Source: Dehalococcoidia bacterium UBA6495 (GTDB taxonomy: Bacteria; Chloroflexota; Dehalococcoidia; Lucifugimonadales; UBA826). From it: a stretch of DNA of 49,723 bases. Each line of letters starts with the position of its first letter. Position 1 is the stretch's first letter. This document shows, piece after piece, positions 42,506 through 49,723 of this stretch. The position numbers were made by a program, and so were the translations under genes. The notes under the pieces are model-generated. The model had not been told where the DNA came from, ran no database searches, and saw only the letters and a list, made by a program, of their open reading frames with translations. The stretch spans positions 41,743 to 91,465 of the forward strand of contig DJMH01000101.1 in assembly GCA_002435305.1 (NCBI GenBank). Reading direction: 5' to 3'.

Positions 42506-42603
42506 GGGAGCGGATGAGGCCTGGTGGTCTCTGCGGACTTCAACTCCGTTGGCAGCAATCCTTCGATTGGTGCGGTGGGTTCGACTCCCTCGCGCTCCCG
42601 CCA
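42506..42603 (+). tRNA. selC: tRNA-Sec (UCA), selenocysteine tRNA
   Basis: A 98-base tRNA with anticodon TCA (42540-42542) in loop CTTCAAC. The D-arm is the bacterial tRNA-Sec type: a six-base-pair stem GAGGCC/GGTCTC closed by a four-base loop TGGT. The variable arm is long (GCAGCAATC/GATTGGTGC, one mismatch). The T-loop TTCGACT, the discriminator G and encoded CCA match known selC genes. The acceptor GGGAGCG/CGCTCCC is followed by a G-G opposition at the eighth position, and the T-stem has one U-U, so pairing is not perfect there. It supplies selenocysteine for UGA decoding. Confidence 0.92.
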
Positions 42604-42632
42604 TATGGCTGATGTATTGTCTCGGGTAACCT

Positions 42633-43463
42633 ATGGGTGCAGGATTGAAATTACTTTGCAGGATACAGACAGAGTTAAATAATACCTCGGTGAGTTTAGC
42701 TGCTTTAGGGTTACTAGTTTCAACCTTGGAATATCCAGAAATCAACGTTGATGATGAATTGGCCTCATTCACACAATTGGAATCAGTGTTGTCCCGGAGA
42801 ATTCAGTCAAATTCAAGCCTTTTGCAAAAGCTAAATGAAATCAGTGAGTATTTTTTTTCAGAACTACGTTTCTCAGGGAATGTTAAAAATTATTACGATC
42901 ACAAAAATAGTTTCCTAAATGAAGTTTTGAACAGGCGCCAAGGGATACCAATTACCCTAGCCATAGTTTACATGGAGATTGCCTCTAGGCTGGGGATCGA
43001 TGTTGAAGGGATTGGGATGCCAGGACATTTCCTTGTTCGTGCTAATGATGAAACTGAAACATTTTACATAGACGTATTCAATAACGGGACGGTGTTGAGT
43101 AAAGATGAATGTGAGAAAATCTTTAATGATCATATATCGGCTTCGATCACTTGGGACGAACGTTATTTGTTGCCAGTAGATGACAAATACATAGTTGTAA
43201 GATTGTTGCGAAATTTGAAATACATTTACTTAAATGAAGGTAAAAGTAAACAAGCCTACAGGGTTATAGATTTAATAGTTGGCCTTGAGCCGGACAACGT
43301 TTTTGAGATTAGAGATAGGGGGATGATAGGCTTTAGGATAGGCCATCAAAAGCAATCTATAGAGGATCTCAAGAGATTCTTAGAAAAGGAGCCTGTCGGA
43401 CGTTCGGCTGTTGAAGCCTCCAGCGTATTAGAACTTCTGGAAAGGAATTACAAGAAATGGTAG
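42633..43463 (+). CDS. SirB1 family transglutaminase-like/TPR protein
   Basis: A 276-residue protein of the SirB1 family. It has the transglutaminase-like core (NSFLNEVLNRRQGIPITLAIVYMEIASRLGIDVEGIGMPGHFLVR, with histidine in GHFLVR) and C-terminal helical repeats (NEGKSKQAYRVIDLIVGLEPDN). The catalytic cysteine expected before the histidine of the true transglutaminases is replaced in this family, so enzyme activity is unproven. It starts 29 bases after tRNA-Sec with a weak ribosome site. Confidence 0.85.
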   Translation: MGAGLKLLCRIQTELNNTSVSLAALGLLVSTLEYPEINVDDELASFTQLESVLSRRIQSNSSLLQKLNEISEYFFSELRFSGNVKNYYDHKNSFLNEVLNRRQGIPITLAIVYMEIASRLGIDVEGIGMPGHFLVRANDETETFYIDVFNNGTVLSKDECEKIFNDHISASITWDERYLLPVDDKYIVVRLLRNLKYIYLNEGKSKQAYRVIDLIVGLEPDNVFEIRDRGMIGFRIGHQKQSIEDLKRFLEKEPVGRSAVEASSVLELLERNYKKW

Positions 43464-43507
43464 GGGATGTGCGTATAATTCATCCCGACGTTCCAGCGGA
43501 GGAGAGA

Positions 43508-43978
43508 ATGAGAGAAAAGAAATATTGGCTGCTGAAGTCAGAACCGTCTGATTATTCCTTTGAAGAACTTAAATCCGAACACAAGGCCACAGCCGAATGG
43601 GACGGGGTTAGGAATTATCAAGCTAGAAATCTCCTACGGGATGAGATAAAAATTGGCGATGGTGTATTGTTTTACCACTCAAATTCAAAACCTTCTGCTG
43701 TTGTTGGAACCGCCGTAGTAGTCAAGGATGGATATGCGGATTTCACGGCTTGGGACCCGGATTCAAAACATCCAGATACTAAAAGTACTCCAGACAACCC
43801 GATATGGTTTATGGTTGATATCAAGGCTGAGTTGACATTTAAGACGCCTATATCCCTTCAAGATATCAAAAAAATCCCTGAGCTTTCGGAAATGGTTCTA
43901 GTAAGAAATTCCCGTTTGTCGGTCCAACCCGTCGGGAAAGACGAATTCGATTTCATAGTGAAGATGGGTATCGGATAG
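43508..43978 (+). CDS. EVE domain-containing protein
   Basis: A 156-residue protein made of one EVE (PUA-like) domain: YWLLKSEPSDYSFEEL, WDGVRNYQARNLLRDEIKIGDGVLFYHSN, GTAVVVKDGYADFTAWDPDSKHPD, and RNSRLSVQPV. EVE domains bind modified bases in DNA or RNA. ATG at 43508 has GGAGGAGA five bases before it; a start at 43457 would extend the protein upstream by 17 residues not typical of the family. Confidence 0.92.
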   Translation: MREKKYWLLKSEPSDYSFEELKSEHKATAEWDGVRNYQARNLLRDEIKIGDGVLFYHSNSKPSAVVGTAVVVKDGYADFTAWDPDSKHPDTKSTPDNPIWFMVDIKAELTFKTPISLQDIKKIPELSEMVLVRNSRLSVQPVGKDEFDFIVKMGIG

Positions 43979-43996
43979 GGATAAATAGACTAAATC

Positions 43997-44806
43997 ATGG
44001 CTACTCAAAAAGAGGCTTTACTGAATTTACAGAAGTCAGTATGGCAATCGTTGGAAGATCTCTGTGCTACCTTAAATGTGGATGACTGGAACACTAGTAC
44101 AGATTGTCCCACCTGGACGGTCAAAGATTGTATCGCTCACCTAATTGGAATTGAACACAGGTTGCTTGGCCGGGATGTGCCGAATGTGGATCTGCGAGAT
44201 ACCAGCCACCTTAGGAATGACCAAGGATTTAAGAATGAGGTAGATGTGGTGTCGAGACGCTCTAATACGGTAAAGGAATTGATACAAGAATTCCGAAATG
44301 TCAATGCAGAAAGACTCATTATCTTGGAGTCTCAGTCTGACTTCAGATCTGCCGCCGAGTCTCCGATTGGGCAAGGAAGTGTGGCAGATCAGGTTTCAGT
44401 GAGGCTTTTTGATTGTTGGATACACGAACAAGACATTCGTCGGGCAATTGGAAAACAGGGAAACCTTTCAGGTCCAGTAGCTGAACATTCTTTCCAAAGA
44501 ATGGCCAATGTTATGCCATATGTTTTTGGTAAAAAAGTCAATGCCCCGGAAGGAAGCTCTGTCAGATTTAAGATTCACGGACCACACTCCTTTGATATAG
44601 GAGTAAAAGTTGTGGAAAAAAGAGCGGTGCTAGTACCTGAATTACCTCAGGCAACAATTAAGCTGGAGATGGGTAGTGAAGCCTTTCTTTGTTTGGCTTG
44701 CGGTAGGTGGGATCCAGATACGGCTATTGCGGACGGCAGGGTTGTTATCAAAGGTGAAGAATCCTTTGGTGTATTAATTGTCCAGAAGATGAATTATATG
44801 GTTTAG
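43997..44806 (+). CDS. maleylpyruvate isomerase/DinB-fold family protein (MDMPI-N)
   Basis: A 269-residue protein. The N-terminus, WNTSTDCPTWTVKDCIAHLIGIEHRLLG, is the MDMPI-N/DinB-type four-helix bundle with the first metal histidine, and VRLFDCWIHEQDIRRA carries the others. The C-terminal alpha/beta part (SCP2-like) ends with GRWDPDTAIADGRVVIKGE. The fold is found in mycothiol-dependent isomerases of actinobacteria, but most members have unknown thiol and substrate, and a mycothiol pathway in this organism is not established. Confidence 0.85.
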   Translation: MATQKEALLNLQKSVWQSLEDLCATLNVDDWNTSTDCPTWTVKDCIAHLIGIEHRLLGRDVPNVDLRDTSHLRNDQGFKNEVDVVSRRSNTVKELIQEFRNVNAERLIILESQSDFRSAAESPIGQGSVADQVSVRLFDCWIHEQDIRRAIGKQGNLSGPVAEHSFQRMANVMPYVFGKKVNAPEGSSVRFKIHGPHSFDIGVKVVEKRAVLVPELPQATIKLEMGSEAFLCLACGRWDPDTAIADGRVVIKGEESFGVLIVQKMNYMV

Positions 44807-44820
44807 GGGAAGCCGTGCGG

Positions 44821-45354
44821 TTAACCTTCTAGTAGTATTTTGACAATATCCCCGGCTACTTCCTTGGCCCTTTCTCTCAATGAGTTTTCATCCAAACTTC
44901 CAAGTGGGTGAGGTACTACTGCAAATGGAAATTCCGGAATCCCTCCCATTTTGGACATAGCCACGGCACTACTCACAAATGGTTCCGTGCATATTACTGC
45001 GGCAGGTAAACCTCTTTTCTCAAATTGAATTCCGTCGTGCACACTGCACGAAGAACATGACCCTCAATCACCCGAGGCTGTGATAATCACATCACATTGA
45101 TTGGCTAGCTTTTCTAGCAAGTCCGGAGGGCATGGTCTTGAAGCGTTACCTTTGTTATCCTCAATAACAGCCCCTAGCCCATGATCATCTTTGAGAATCT
45201 CATACACGTATTGGAGTATTTCTACAGAGTTCTTTTTGCCGTTGGCAAGCAGCCCTACCGTCAAACCATTGAGCGATTCCGGGCGTATCGCCAGTAGGGA
45301 ATTCTGCGAATTGGCGTCTATTGTCGGATCCAAAACTCTAATTCCTTCAACCAT
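44821..45354 (-). CDS. UGSC-family selenoprotein with in-frame UGA (Sec97)
   Basis: Conceptual 177-residue protein interrupted by one TGA at 45066-45064. The 96 codons before and the 80 after are in the same frame and together match the UGSC family: VIITASGD, then U-GSC-SSCSVHDG, then LPAAVICTEPF and AVVPHPLG. The family is named for this U/C-G-S-C motif, with Sec or Cys at the first position, so the UGA falls exactly at the redox residue. A hairpin with SECIS features follows, and tRNA-Sec is encoded 2.2 kb away. UGA is also the normal stop of several nearby genes. Chemical role unknown; redox chemistry, as in glycine reductase-like proteins, is possible. ATG with GGGGGAG ribosome site. Confidence 0.88.
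45031..45055 (-). promoter_or_regulatory. candidate bacterial SECIS hairpin
   Basis: Directly downstream of the UGA on the minus strand a stem TCGTGC (45051-45046) pairs with GCACGA (45040-45035), loop AGTGT, or seven pairs with loop GTG. Three outer pairs extend it past a U.C mismatch. The loop begins 18-19 bases after the UGA and has G in its first two positions, which fits published bacterial SECIS rules (loop 16-37 bases away, G near the loop start). Confidence 0.7.
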
Positions 45355-45418
45355 AAGCTCCCCCTTTTTCTTTTCCCTATCATACAGTATCTTGCGATTT
45401 ACACTTGGCTATATGACT

Positions 45419-46483
45419 TTAAATTAATTCTTTTGTGACAGATTGGGATCCTACTCCGCCTGCCCAAAGTGGTATAACGCATGAAAAAGCTCCTGCCGCA
45501 CCCCCTCCCACTAGTAATGTGAAGCTTTCTGGTGTCAATGCGGAGTGTGTTATCTCAGAGCCTGTTGGTCTGGGCCCTGGGGGTATAGATCCGAATCCCC
45601 ACTCGTCGTTTGTCCTTACGGCCATTTCATAAAGAAAATCTCTAATCTGGTTCTTGGTCCATCCAGCTTTTTTGAAAGATTGCACATGTTCAGGACAAAA
45701 AATTATTACTATCTCTCCTTGGTTGGGACCTGCAGCGAAAAGGGCATCTCTGAAACTTCCAAGTATGTTTTCGGGATCTTGGCTTGAGTGATTACTTACT
45801 TGGATCGGAGATAGACCTGCGAACACAGAAACGGTGTTGGTATTTTTCGAAAAACCTCTGTCCTCTCCTGTGTTGGGCCATGGTCGGAAATCTTCATTCT
45901 CAGTTATGCACCAGGTATATTTACCAGCATGCCCTAGGGTGGCTTTGTCAATTTCTCCCGATCTGGAACCGGTGCAATTAATAACGACTAATCGAAGAGC
46001 CCTGCCAATCGTTGCGTTTGCTTGATGTCCCGGGCCGAAAAGACTTATTCCACCATTTAACCCTATTTCTTTTGCGATTGGCCCAGTCACAAGCGTTAAA
46101 ATGCCTGCTCCCATGGTACTAGCGGTGATCCCGTGAAGATTAAATTTTGATTCAACTAATGCCTCGACCGCTGTCAGCACTATTGGAAAATATTCTGGTT
46201 TGCAACCAGCCATCACTGAGTTGATGGCAACTTTCTCCATTGTGATTTCCCTGCCTTTGACCGGCTCAATTCCTATAATGTCTTTATTAGATTTACCCGA
46301 AAGGTCCATAAATTTAGAAACTTCCTTCTCGGTGGGTAAATTAATTGGAAGACCATCTGTCCAGCCTTGTTTAAGAAAGTACTCACCTGCCTGCTGCAAG
46401 GTACTAAAGGAATAGGTTTTTGAAATTGGTGATGAAGACACGATTCCACCCCATATTAGTGAATTTTTGTGAATTGAAGACAT
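45419..46483 (-). CDS. hypothetical companion protein of the UGSC selenoprotein
   Basis: A 354-residue soluble protein without a name that I can give with confidence. It begins with GEYFLKQGWTDGLPINLPTEKEV and continues with MEKVAINSVMAGCKPEYFPIVLTAVEALVE, patterns I associate with uncharacterised proteins encoded beside UGSC genes. It has five cysteines (MAGC, INCTG, TWCIT, IIFCPE, AFSC) and glycine-rich segments (STMGAGILTLVTGPIA, GGGAAGAFSCVIPLWAGGVG). It ends 64 bases before the selenoprotein start on the same strand, so the two are likely an operon and possibly a two-subunit enzyme. Confidence 0.75.
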   Translation of the reverse strand: MSSIHKNSLIWGGIVSSSPISKTYSFSTLQQAGEYFLKQGWTDGLPINLPTEKEVSKFMDLSGKSNKDIIGIEPVKGREITMEKVAINSVMAGCKPEYFPIVLTAVEALVESKFNLHGITASTMGAGILTLVTGPIAKEIGLNGGISLFGPGHQANATIGRALRLVVINCTGSRSGEIDKATLGHAGKYTWCITENEDFRPWPNTGEDRGFSKNTNTVSVFAGLSPIQVSNHSSQDPENILGSFRDALFAAGPNQGEIVIIFCPEHVQSFKKAGWTKNQIRDFLYEMAVRTNDEWGFGSIPPGPRPTGSEITHSALTPESFTLLVGGGAAGAFSCVIPLWAGGVGSQSVTKELI

Positions 46484-46556
46484 ATTTTACTCATTTACAT
46501 GAGAACACTACTACTAAATTGGCAATACAAATAAAGTCATTGGCTCGTTATATGGA

Positions 46557-46585
46557 TTGAATTACAATAATTTAGGTAGTAATAT
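46557..46585 (+). promoter_or_regulatory. promoter of the DUF1501 gene
   Basis: -35 TTGAAT (46557-46562), 17-base spacer, -10 TAATAT (46580-46585), giving a start near 46592 and a leader of about 50 bases. Confidence 0.6.
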
Positions 46586-46643
46586 CTCCCTATTCAGAAC
46601 TTAATTTCATTTCACGTAAGTCATAAATCAATAGGGGGATTTA

Positions 46644-47771
46644 ATGGGAAACAAAGGCAAATCACTTGTTGTTGTTCAGCTTTCGGGTGGAAACGACTAT
46701 TTGAATACTGTAGTTCCCTATGGCGATGAGGAGTATTACGACTTTAGGAGGACCGTCCATATTGAACAAAACGAGGTCCTTCCTATAGATAAAATTTATG
46801 GTTTTAGCCCCCATTTAGCACCGATCAAAAGACTTTTTGATCAAGGTAAAGTTGCTGTCATAAACGGTATTGGTTATGACAATCCAAATAGATCTCATTT
46901 TCGCTCTATGGATATTTGGCACACAGCTCAGCCTGACGAAATAGGCACCGAAGGATGGCTTGGCAGAGTTATTAGAGATCTGGATCCGAATGCTGAAAAT
47001 GTCTTGACTGGTGTGAACTTCGGTAGGGGGTTACCAAGAGCCCTCGGGGTTCGAGGAGTCCCTGTTGCGTCAGTGGGTAACTTGGACACGTATGGCTTAT
47101 TCCCAGATATAAAAGACGAGTCAGCAAAAAAGCTTGCGCTTGACGCATTTGCTCACATGTATGGTGGCGTACAGGGAAAGGACCCGGTTCTCAATTTTCT
47201 AGGCCAGACAGGAATGGATGCCTTGAAAGGTGCAGATATACTTAGGACTGCTCCCCAAAAGTATAGTTCCGCTATTGAATACGCCGCAAATCCTATTGCC
47301 CAAGGAATGAAAAGTATAGCTCAGGTTTTGCTCGCTGATTTCGGCACTCGAGTCTTTTATACACAACATGGTAGTTTTGATACTCATTCAGGGGAAATCC
47401 TTACACATGCAAAACTTTGGGATGAAGTGTCTGGTGCGGTGGGAGATTTCTACGACGATATGCAGGAACATGGACGTGAGGATGAAGTCGTAGTGATGAT
47501 ATTCTCTGAATTTGGAAGGCGTATCAAGGACAATGGTTCTGGCACTGATCATGGTTCTGGCGGTGTTGCATTTATCATCGGGGGTGAAATTAAAGGTGGA
47601 ATGTATGGACAGTATCCCTCGATAAAAGAGGCGGATCACTTGGAAGGAGATTTACATTTCAACAACGATTTCCGGTCTACTTATTCGACCATTGTTGAAA
47701 AATGGTTTGGGTTGGACCCAGTTCCGATAGTAAATGGTCACTTTGAGCAGTTTGATTTCGTCAATGCCTAA
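46644..47771 (+). CDS. DUF1501 domain-containing protein
   Basis: The 375-residue protein spans one DUF1501 domain, related to the alkaline phosphatase/sulfatase fold: VVVQLSGGNDYLNTVVPYGDEEYY at the N-terminus, GFSPHLAPIKRLFDQGKVAVINGIGYDNPNRSHFRSMDIWHT, later FYTQHGSFDTHSG and VVMIFSEFGRRIKDNGSGTDHGSGG. Most DUF1501 proteins are secreted by the Tat system; this one starts straight at the domain with no signal, so it is likely cytoplasmic unless the start is misplaced. ATG has a strong AGGGGGA site. It is paired with DUF1800, as is usual. Confidence 0.92.
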   Translation: MGNKGKSLVVVQLSGGNDYLNTVVPYGDEEYYDFRRTVHIEQNEVLPIDKIYGFSPHLAPIKRLFDQGKVAVINGIGYDNPNRSHFRSMDIWHTAQPDEIGTEGWLGRVIRDLDPNAENVLTGVNFGRGLPRALGVRGVPVASVGNLDTYGLFPDIKDESAKKLALDAFAHMYGGVQGKDPVLNFLGQTGMDALKGADILRTAPQKYSSAIEYAANPIAQGMKSIAQVLLADFGTRVFYTQHGSFDTHSGEILTHAKLWDEVSGAVGDFYDDMQEHGREDEVVVMIFSEFGRRIKDNGSGTDHGSGGVAFIIGGEIKGGMYGQYPSIKEADHLEGDLHFNNDFRSTYSTIVEKWFGLDPVPIVNGHFEQFDFVNA

Positions 47772-47831
47772 ATAATAAAACTAATAGAATCGGATTTGGC
47801 ACTAAAAGATAACTATTCAGAGGTGAGAAAT

Positions 47832-49244
47832 ATGAGTCAGGATGTTTCTTTAATGGCCCATCTTATGAGGCGGGCTGGGTTTGGTGCCACCCGCAATGAA
47901 CTAGAAGAGTATTTGAGCGATGGTTATAAGGCCACGGTGGATAAATTGCTGGACCCTGGTGAATCCAATCACATGCCCGATGATCTAATCCGACGTTATC
48001 ACGTTGACCAATCAGAATTGAGACAACTGGATGGCGCGGGTGCTTATTGGCTATACCGCATGCTAACTACGAGCAACCCTCTGGAAGAAAAATTAACTTT
48101 ATTTTGGCATGGGTTGTTTGCGACAGGCTACGCCAAACTGAATCAAGCCCGGTCACTACTTAATCAAATTGAAATGTTTCGACAATACGGATTTGGTAGT
48201 TTCAGAGATTTACTAGTTGAGTTGTCTAGGGACCCCGCAATGATTCTGTGGCTCGATAATAATGAAAATCATAAGGAAGCCATCAACGAGAACTATGGTA
48301 GGGAATTGCTCGAGTTATTCTCCATGGGCATCGGTAATTATTCAGAAGACGACATAAAAGACTGTGCCAAAGCTTTCACCGGATGGACTTTAAAAAATGC
48401 TGAATACATGTCAGTAAGGGCAAGTAAGGATTCTATATGGCCCTACGGGAGAATAGCCTGGCACTATGAATATCGTGTAGACGATCATGATAGTAGTGAG
48501 AAAAAATTCTTGGGCGAAGTTGGAGATTTCAACGGGGAGGATATTGTTGACATAATTGTCACCCAGGAACCGACTGCGAAGTTTTTATCGACAAGGTTGT
48601 TCCAATATTTCGCCTCTGACGAAGTAGACGATGACGGAGAACAGGTAATAAAAGCAATGATGGAGTCTTATTTTAAATCCGGATTTAATGTGTCCGCTGT
48701 ATTGAGAACGCTTTTTAACTCGGATTATTTCACATCAGAAAAATGTCGATATTCGAGAGTAAAAGGCCCCGTAGAATCTGTTGTGGGCACGGCGCGATTA
48801 GCGGGTAGCTATCAGGAACCCACTTTGGACGTGCATTCTTTATGGGCACAAACAATGTTTATGGGTCAGGGATTGCTCGCACCCCCGACCGTTGAAGGGT
48901 GGCATGAAGGAGTGGAGTGGATAGATAGCGGTTCCTTGGTTGAGCGTATCAATTTCGCTGCTAAGGAATTAAGCGACCCGACAAAAGATGGAGTTCAAGA
49001 CATAATTAGGAGAGTCATTTCTGGTTACAGAGATTTTATTCATCCTGAAAATTTGGTCGATTCATGTCTGGATTTTATGGGACCCATACAGGTGGGAGCA
49101 GATACAAGGGACGGGTTGATTGAATTTGCGGAATCCCAAGGTGACCTACAGCTGAAAAATGGAAAAACTGATGAAGACGGATCTGCCCGGGTTGCTCGCC
49201 TGATGGGAATGATTGCCTCGACTCGGGAATACCAGCTAGCTTAA
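47832..49244 (+). CDS. DUF1800 domain-containing protein
   Basis: A 470-residue DUF1800 protein: AHLMRRAGFGATRNELEEYL near the start, LFWHGLFATGYAKLNQARSLLNQIEMFRQYGFGSFRDLLVELSRDPAMILWLDNNENHKEAINENYGRELLELFSMGIGNYSEDDIKDCAKAFTGW in the middle (spanning about residues 88-190) and LLAPPTVEGWHEGVEWI. Function unknown; it is always next to DUF1501. ATG at 47832 with GAGGTGAG before it is preferred to a TTG at 47796. No signal peptide is seen. Confidence 0.92.
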   Translation: MSQDVSLMAHLMRRAGFGATRNELEEYLSDGYKATVDKLLDPGESNHMPDDLIRRYHVDQSELRQLDGAGAYWLYRMLTTSNPLEEKLTLFWHGLFATGYAKLNQARSLLNQIEMFRQYGFGSFRDLLVELSRDPAMILWLDNNENHKEAINENYGRELLELFSMGIGNYSEDDIKDCAKAFTGWTLKNAEYMSVRASKDSIWPYGRIAWHYEYRVDDHDSSEKKFLGEVGDFNGEDIVDIIVTQEPTAKFLSTRLFQYFASDEVDDDGEQVIKAMMESYFKSGFNVSAVLRTLFNSDYFTSEKCRYSRVKGPVESVVGTARLAGSYQEPTLDVHSLWAQTMFMGQGLLAPPTVEGWHEGVEWIDSGSLVERINFAAKELSDPTKDGVQDIIRRVISGYRDFIHPENLVDSCLDFMGPIQVGADTRDGLIEFAESQGDLQLKNGKTDEDGSARVARLMGMIASTREYQLA

Positions 49245-49270
49245 ACCACGAAAATTTAGAGGTTGAAATC

Positions 49271-49723
49271 ATGGTGATTACTAATACGGTTAGTATTAGG
49301 TACCTTAAAACAATAGGTATAGTCAATAACGGTTTCAATGGCCGTGGATTCGCTAACCCATACGATGTTGCCATTGGCCCAGAGGGCAATATATTTGTAT
49401 TGAATCGATGTGATCCTGCCAGAAGAAACGCGATAAGGGTAGGCGTCTGTAATCTTGATGAAGAGTATCTATATGAATTTGGTTACGGATTCGGAGATGG
49501 TGACGGTCAAATGATGTTGCCTGTGGCGATGGCATTTGATGCGAAAGGTCGACTACTTGTAACAGATGAGCACACTAACAGGATAACAATTTACTCTGAT
49601 GAAGGTGAGGTTCTAGGAAAATGGGGATATAAAGGTGAATCGGAAGGTGAATTTAACGGTCCGGCGGGTATAGGTACTGATTCATCTGGAACAGTTTATA
49701 TCTGCGATCAACGAAACCATAGG
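49271..49723 (+). CDS. NHL/beta-propeller repeat protein, partial
   Basis: The frame opens at ATG 49271, 26 bases after the DUF1800 stop, and is cut by the window end after 151 codons. It contains NHL repeats: FANPYDVAIGPEGNIFVLNR, LPVAMAFDAKGRLLVTDEHTNRITIYSDEGEVLGKWG and FNGPAGIGTDSSGTVYICDQRNHR, each a blade of about 45 residues. Such beta-propellers bind ligands or proteins. It is probably the third gene of the DUF1501-DUF1800 operon. Confidence 0.88.
   Translation, partial: MVITNTVSIRYLKTIGIVNNGFNGRGFANPYDVAIGPEGNIFVLNRCDPARRNAIRVGVCNLDEEYLYEFGYGFGDGDGQMMLPVAMAFDAKGRLLVTDEHTNRITIYSDEGEVLGKWGYKGESEGEFNGPAGIGTDSSGTVYICDQRNHR

Noticed and set aside
42473..42772. A minus-strand ORF of 99 codons
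   Set aside because: It covers the tRNA-Sec gene and the start of the SirB1-like gene; it is a shadow of both.
44821..45354. Two separate genes or a pseudogene split by a stop codon
   Set aside because: The frame does not shift, both halves are well conserved as one family, the stop lies at the family's Sec/Cys position, and the downstream half lacks a start with a ribosome site of its own.

Overview
The window looks like a chromosomal stretch from a free-living marine Chloroflexota bacterium, most likely SAR202-like (class Dehalococcoidia). This is inferred from gene content: several short-chain dehydrogenases, luciferase-like flavin monooxygenases, a DAO-type FAD oxidoreductase, an RraA-like protein, a DUF1501/DUF1800 pair, low-to-medium GC and compact operons. 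I see no prophage, insertion sequence or CRISPR array.

Layout. 1-5.6 kb: partial SbcD-like nuclease, class II GlyRS, a kinase-like P-loop protein, two SDRs and a second metallophosphoesterase. 5.7-8.9 kb: a sulfur locus, with tusA plus a rhodanese lipoprotein on the minus strand behind a structured leader that contains an intrinsic terminator, and a divergent YeeE/YedE transporter. 9-10.4 kb: cupin and LLM monooxygenase. 10.5-15.8 kb: a complete BMP-type nucleoside ABC transporter (lipoprotein, double ATPase, two permeases) with a purine-type phosphoribosyltransferase. 15.9-20.8 kb: two SDRs, aldo/keto reductase, thioesterase-like protein, second LLM enzyme. 20.8-24.1 kb: MBL hydrolase, tRNA-Cys, tRNA-Leu, FAD oxidoreductase, RraA-like protein. 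24.1-30.6 kb: T-box-controlled ileS, YtcJ-like amidohydrolase, lysS. 30.8-35.6 kb: rsmD, coaD, a coiled-coil protein, a split D-glutamate cyclase pair, tRNA-Pro, cinA. 35.6-40 kb: a GldA/GldF/GldG/DUF4340 ABC operon. 40.2-44.8 kb: cysteine desulfurase, lipoprotein, thioredoxin, tRNA-Sec, SirB1-like, EVE and MDMPI-fold proteins. 44.8-46.5 kb: a UGSC-family selenoprotein and its companion gene. 46.6 kb to the end: DUF1501, DUF1800 and a partial NHL-repeat protein.

Most notable: (1) a gene split by an in-frame UGA that reads as one UGSC-family protein with selenocysteine at residue 97, with a bacterial-SECIS-like hairpin just after the UGA and the tRNA-Sec gene 2.2 kb away; (2) an isoleucyl-tRNA synthetase whose HIGH signature is GVHH and whose KMSKS is EMHKS, under T-box control; (3) an apparently undescribed promoter-leader-terminator element before tusA-rhodanese; (4) adjacent DUF1445 and DUF4392 genes that together match the two halves of the mammalian D-glutamate cyclase DGLUCY.
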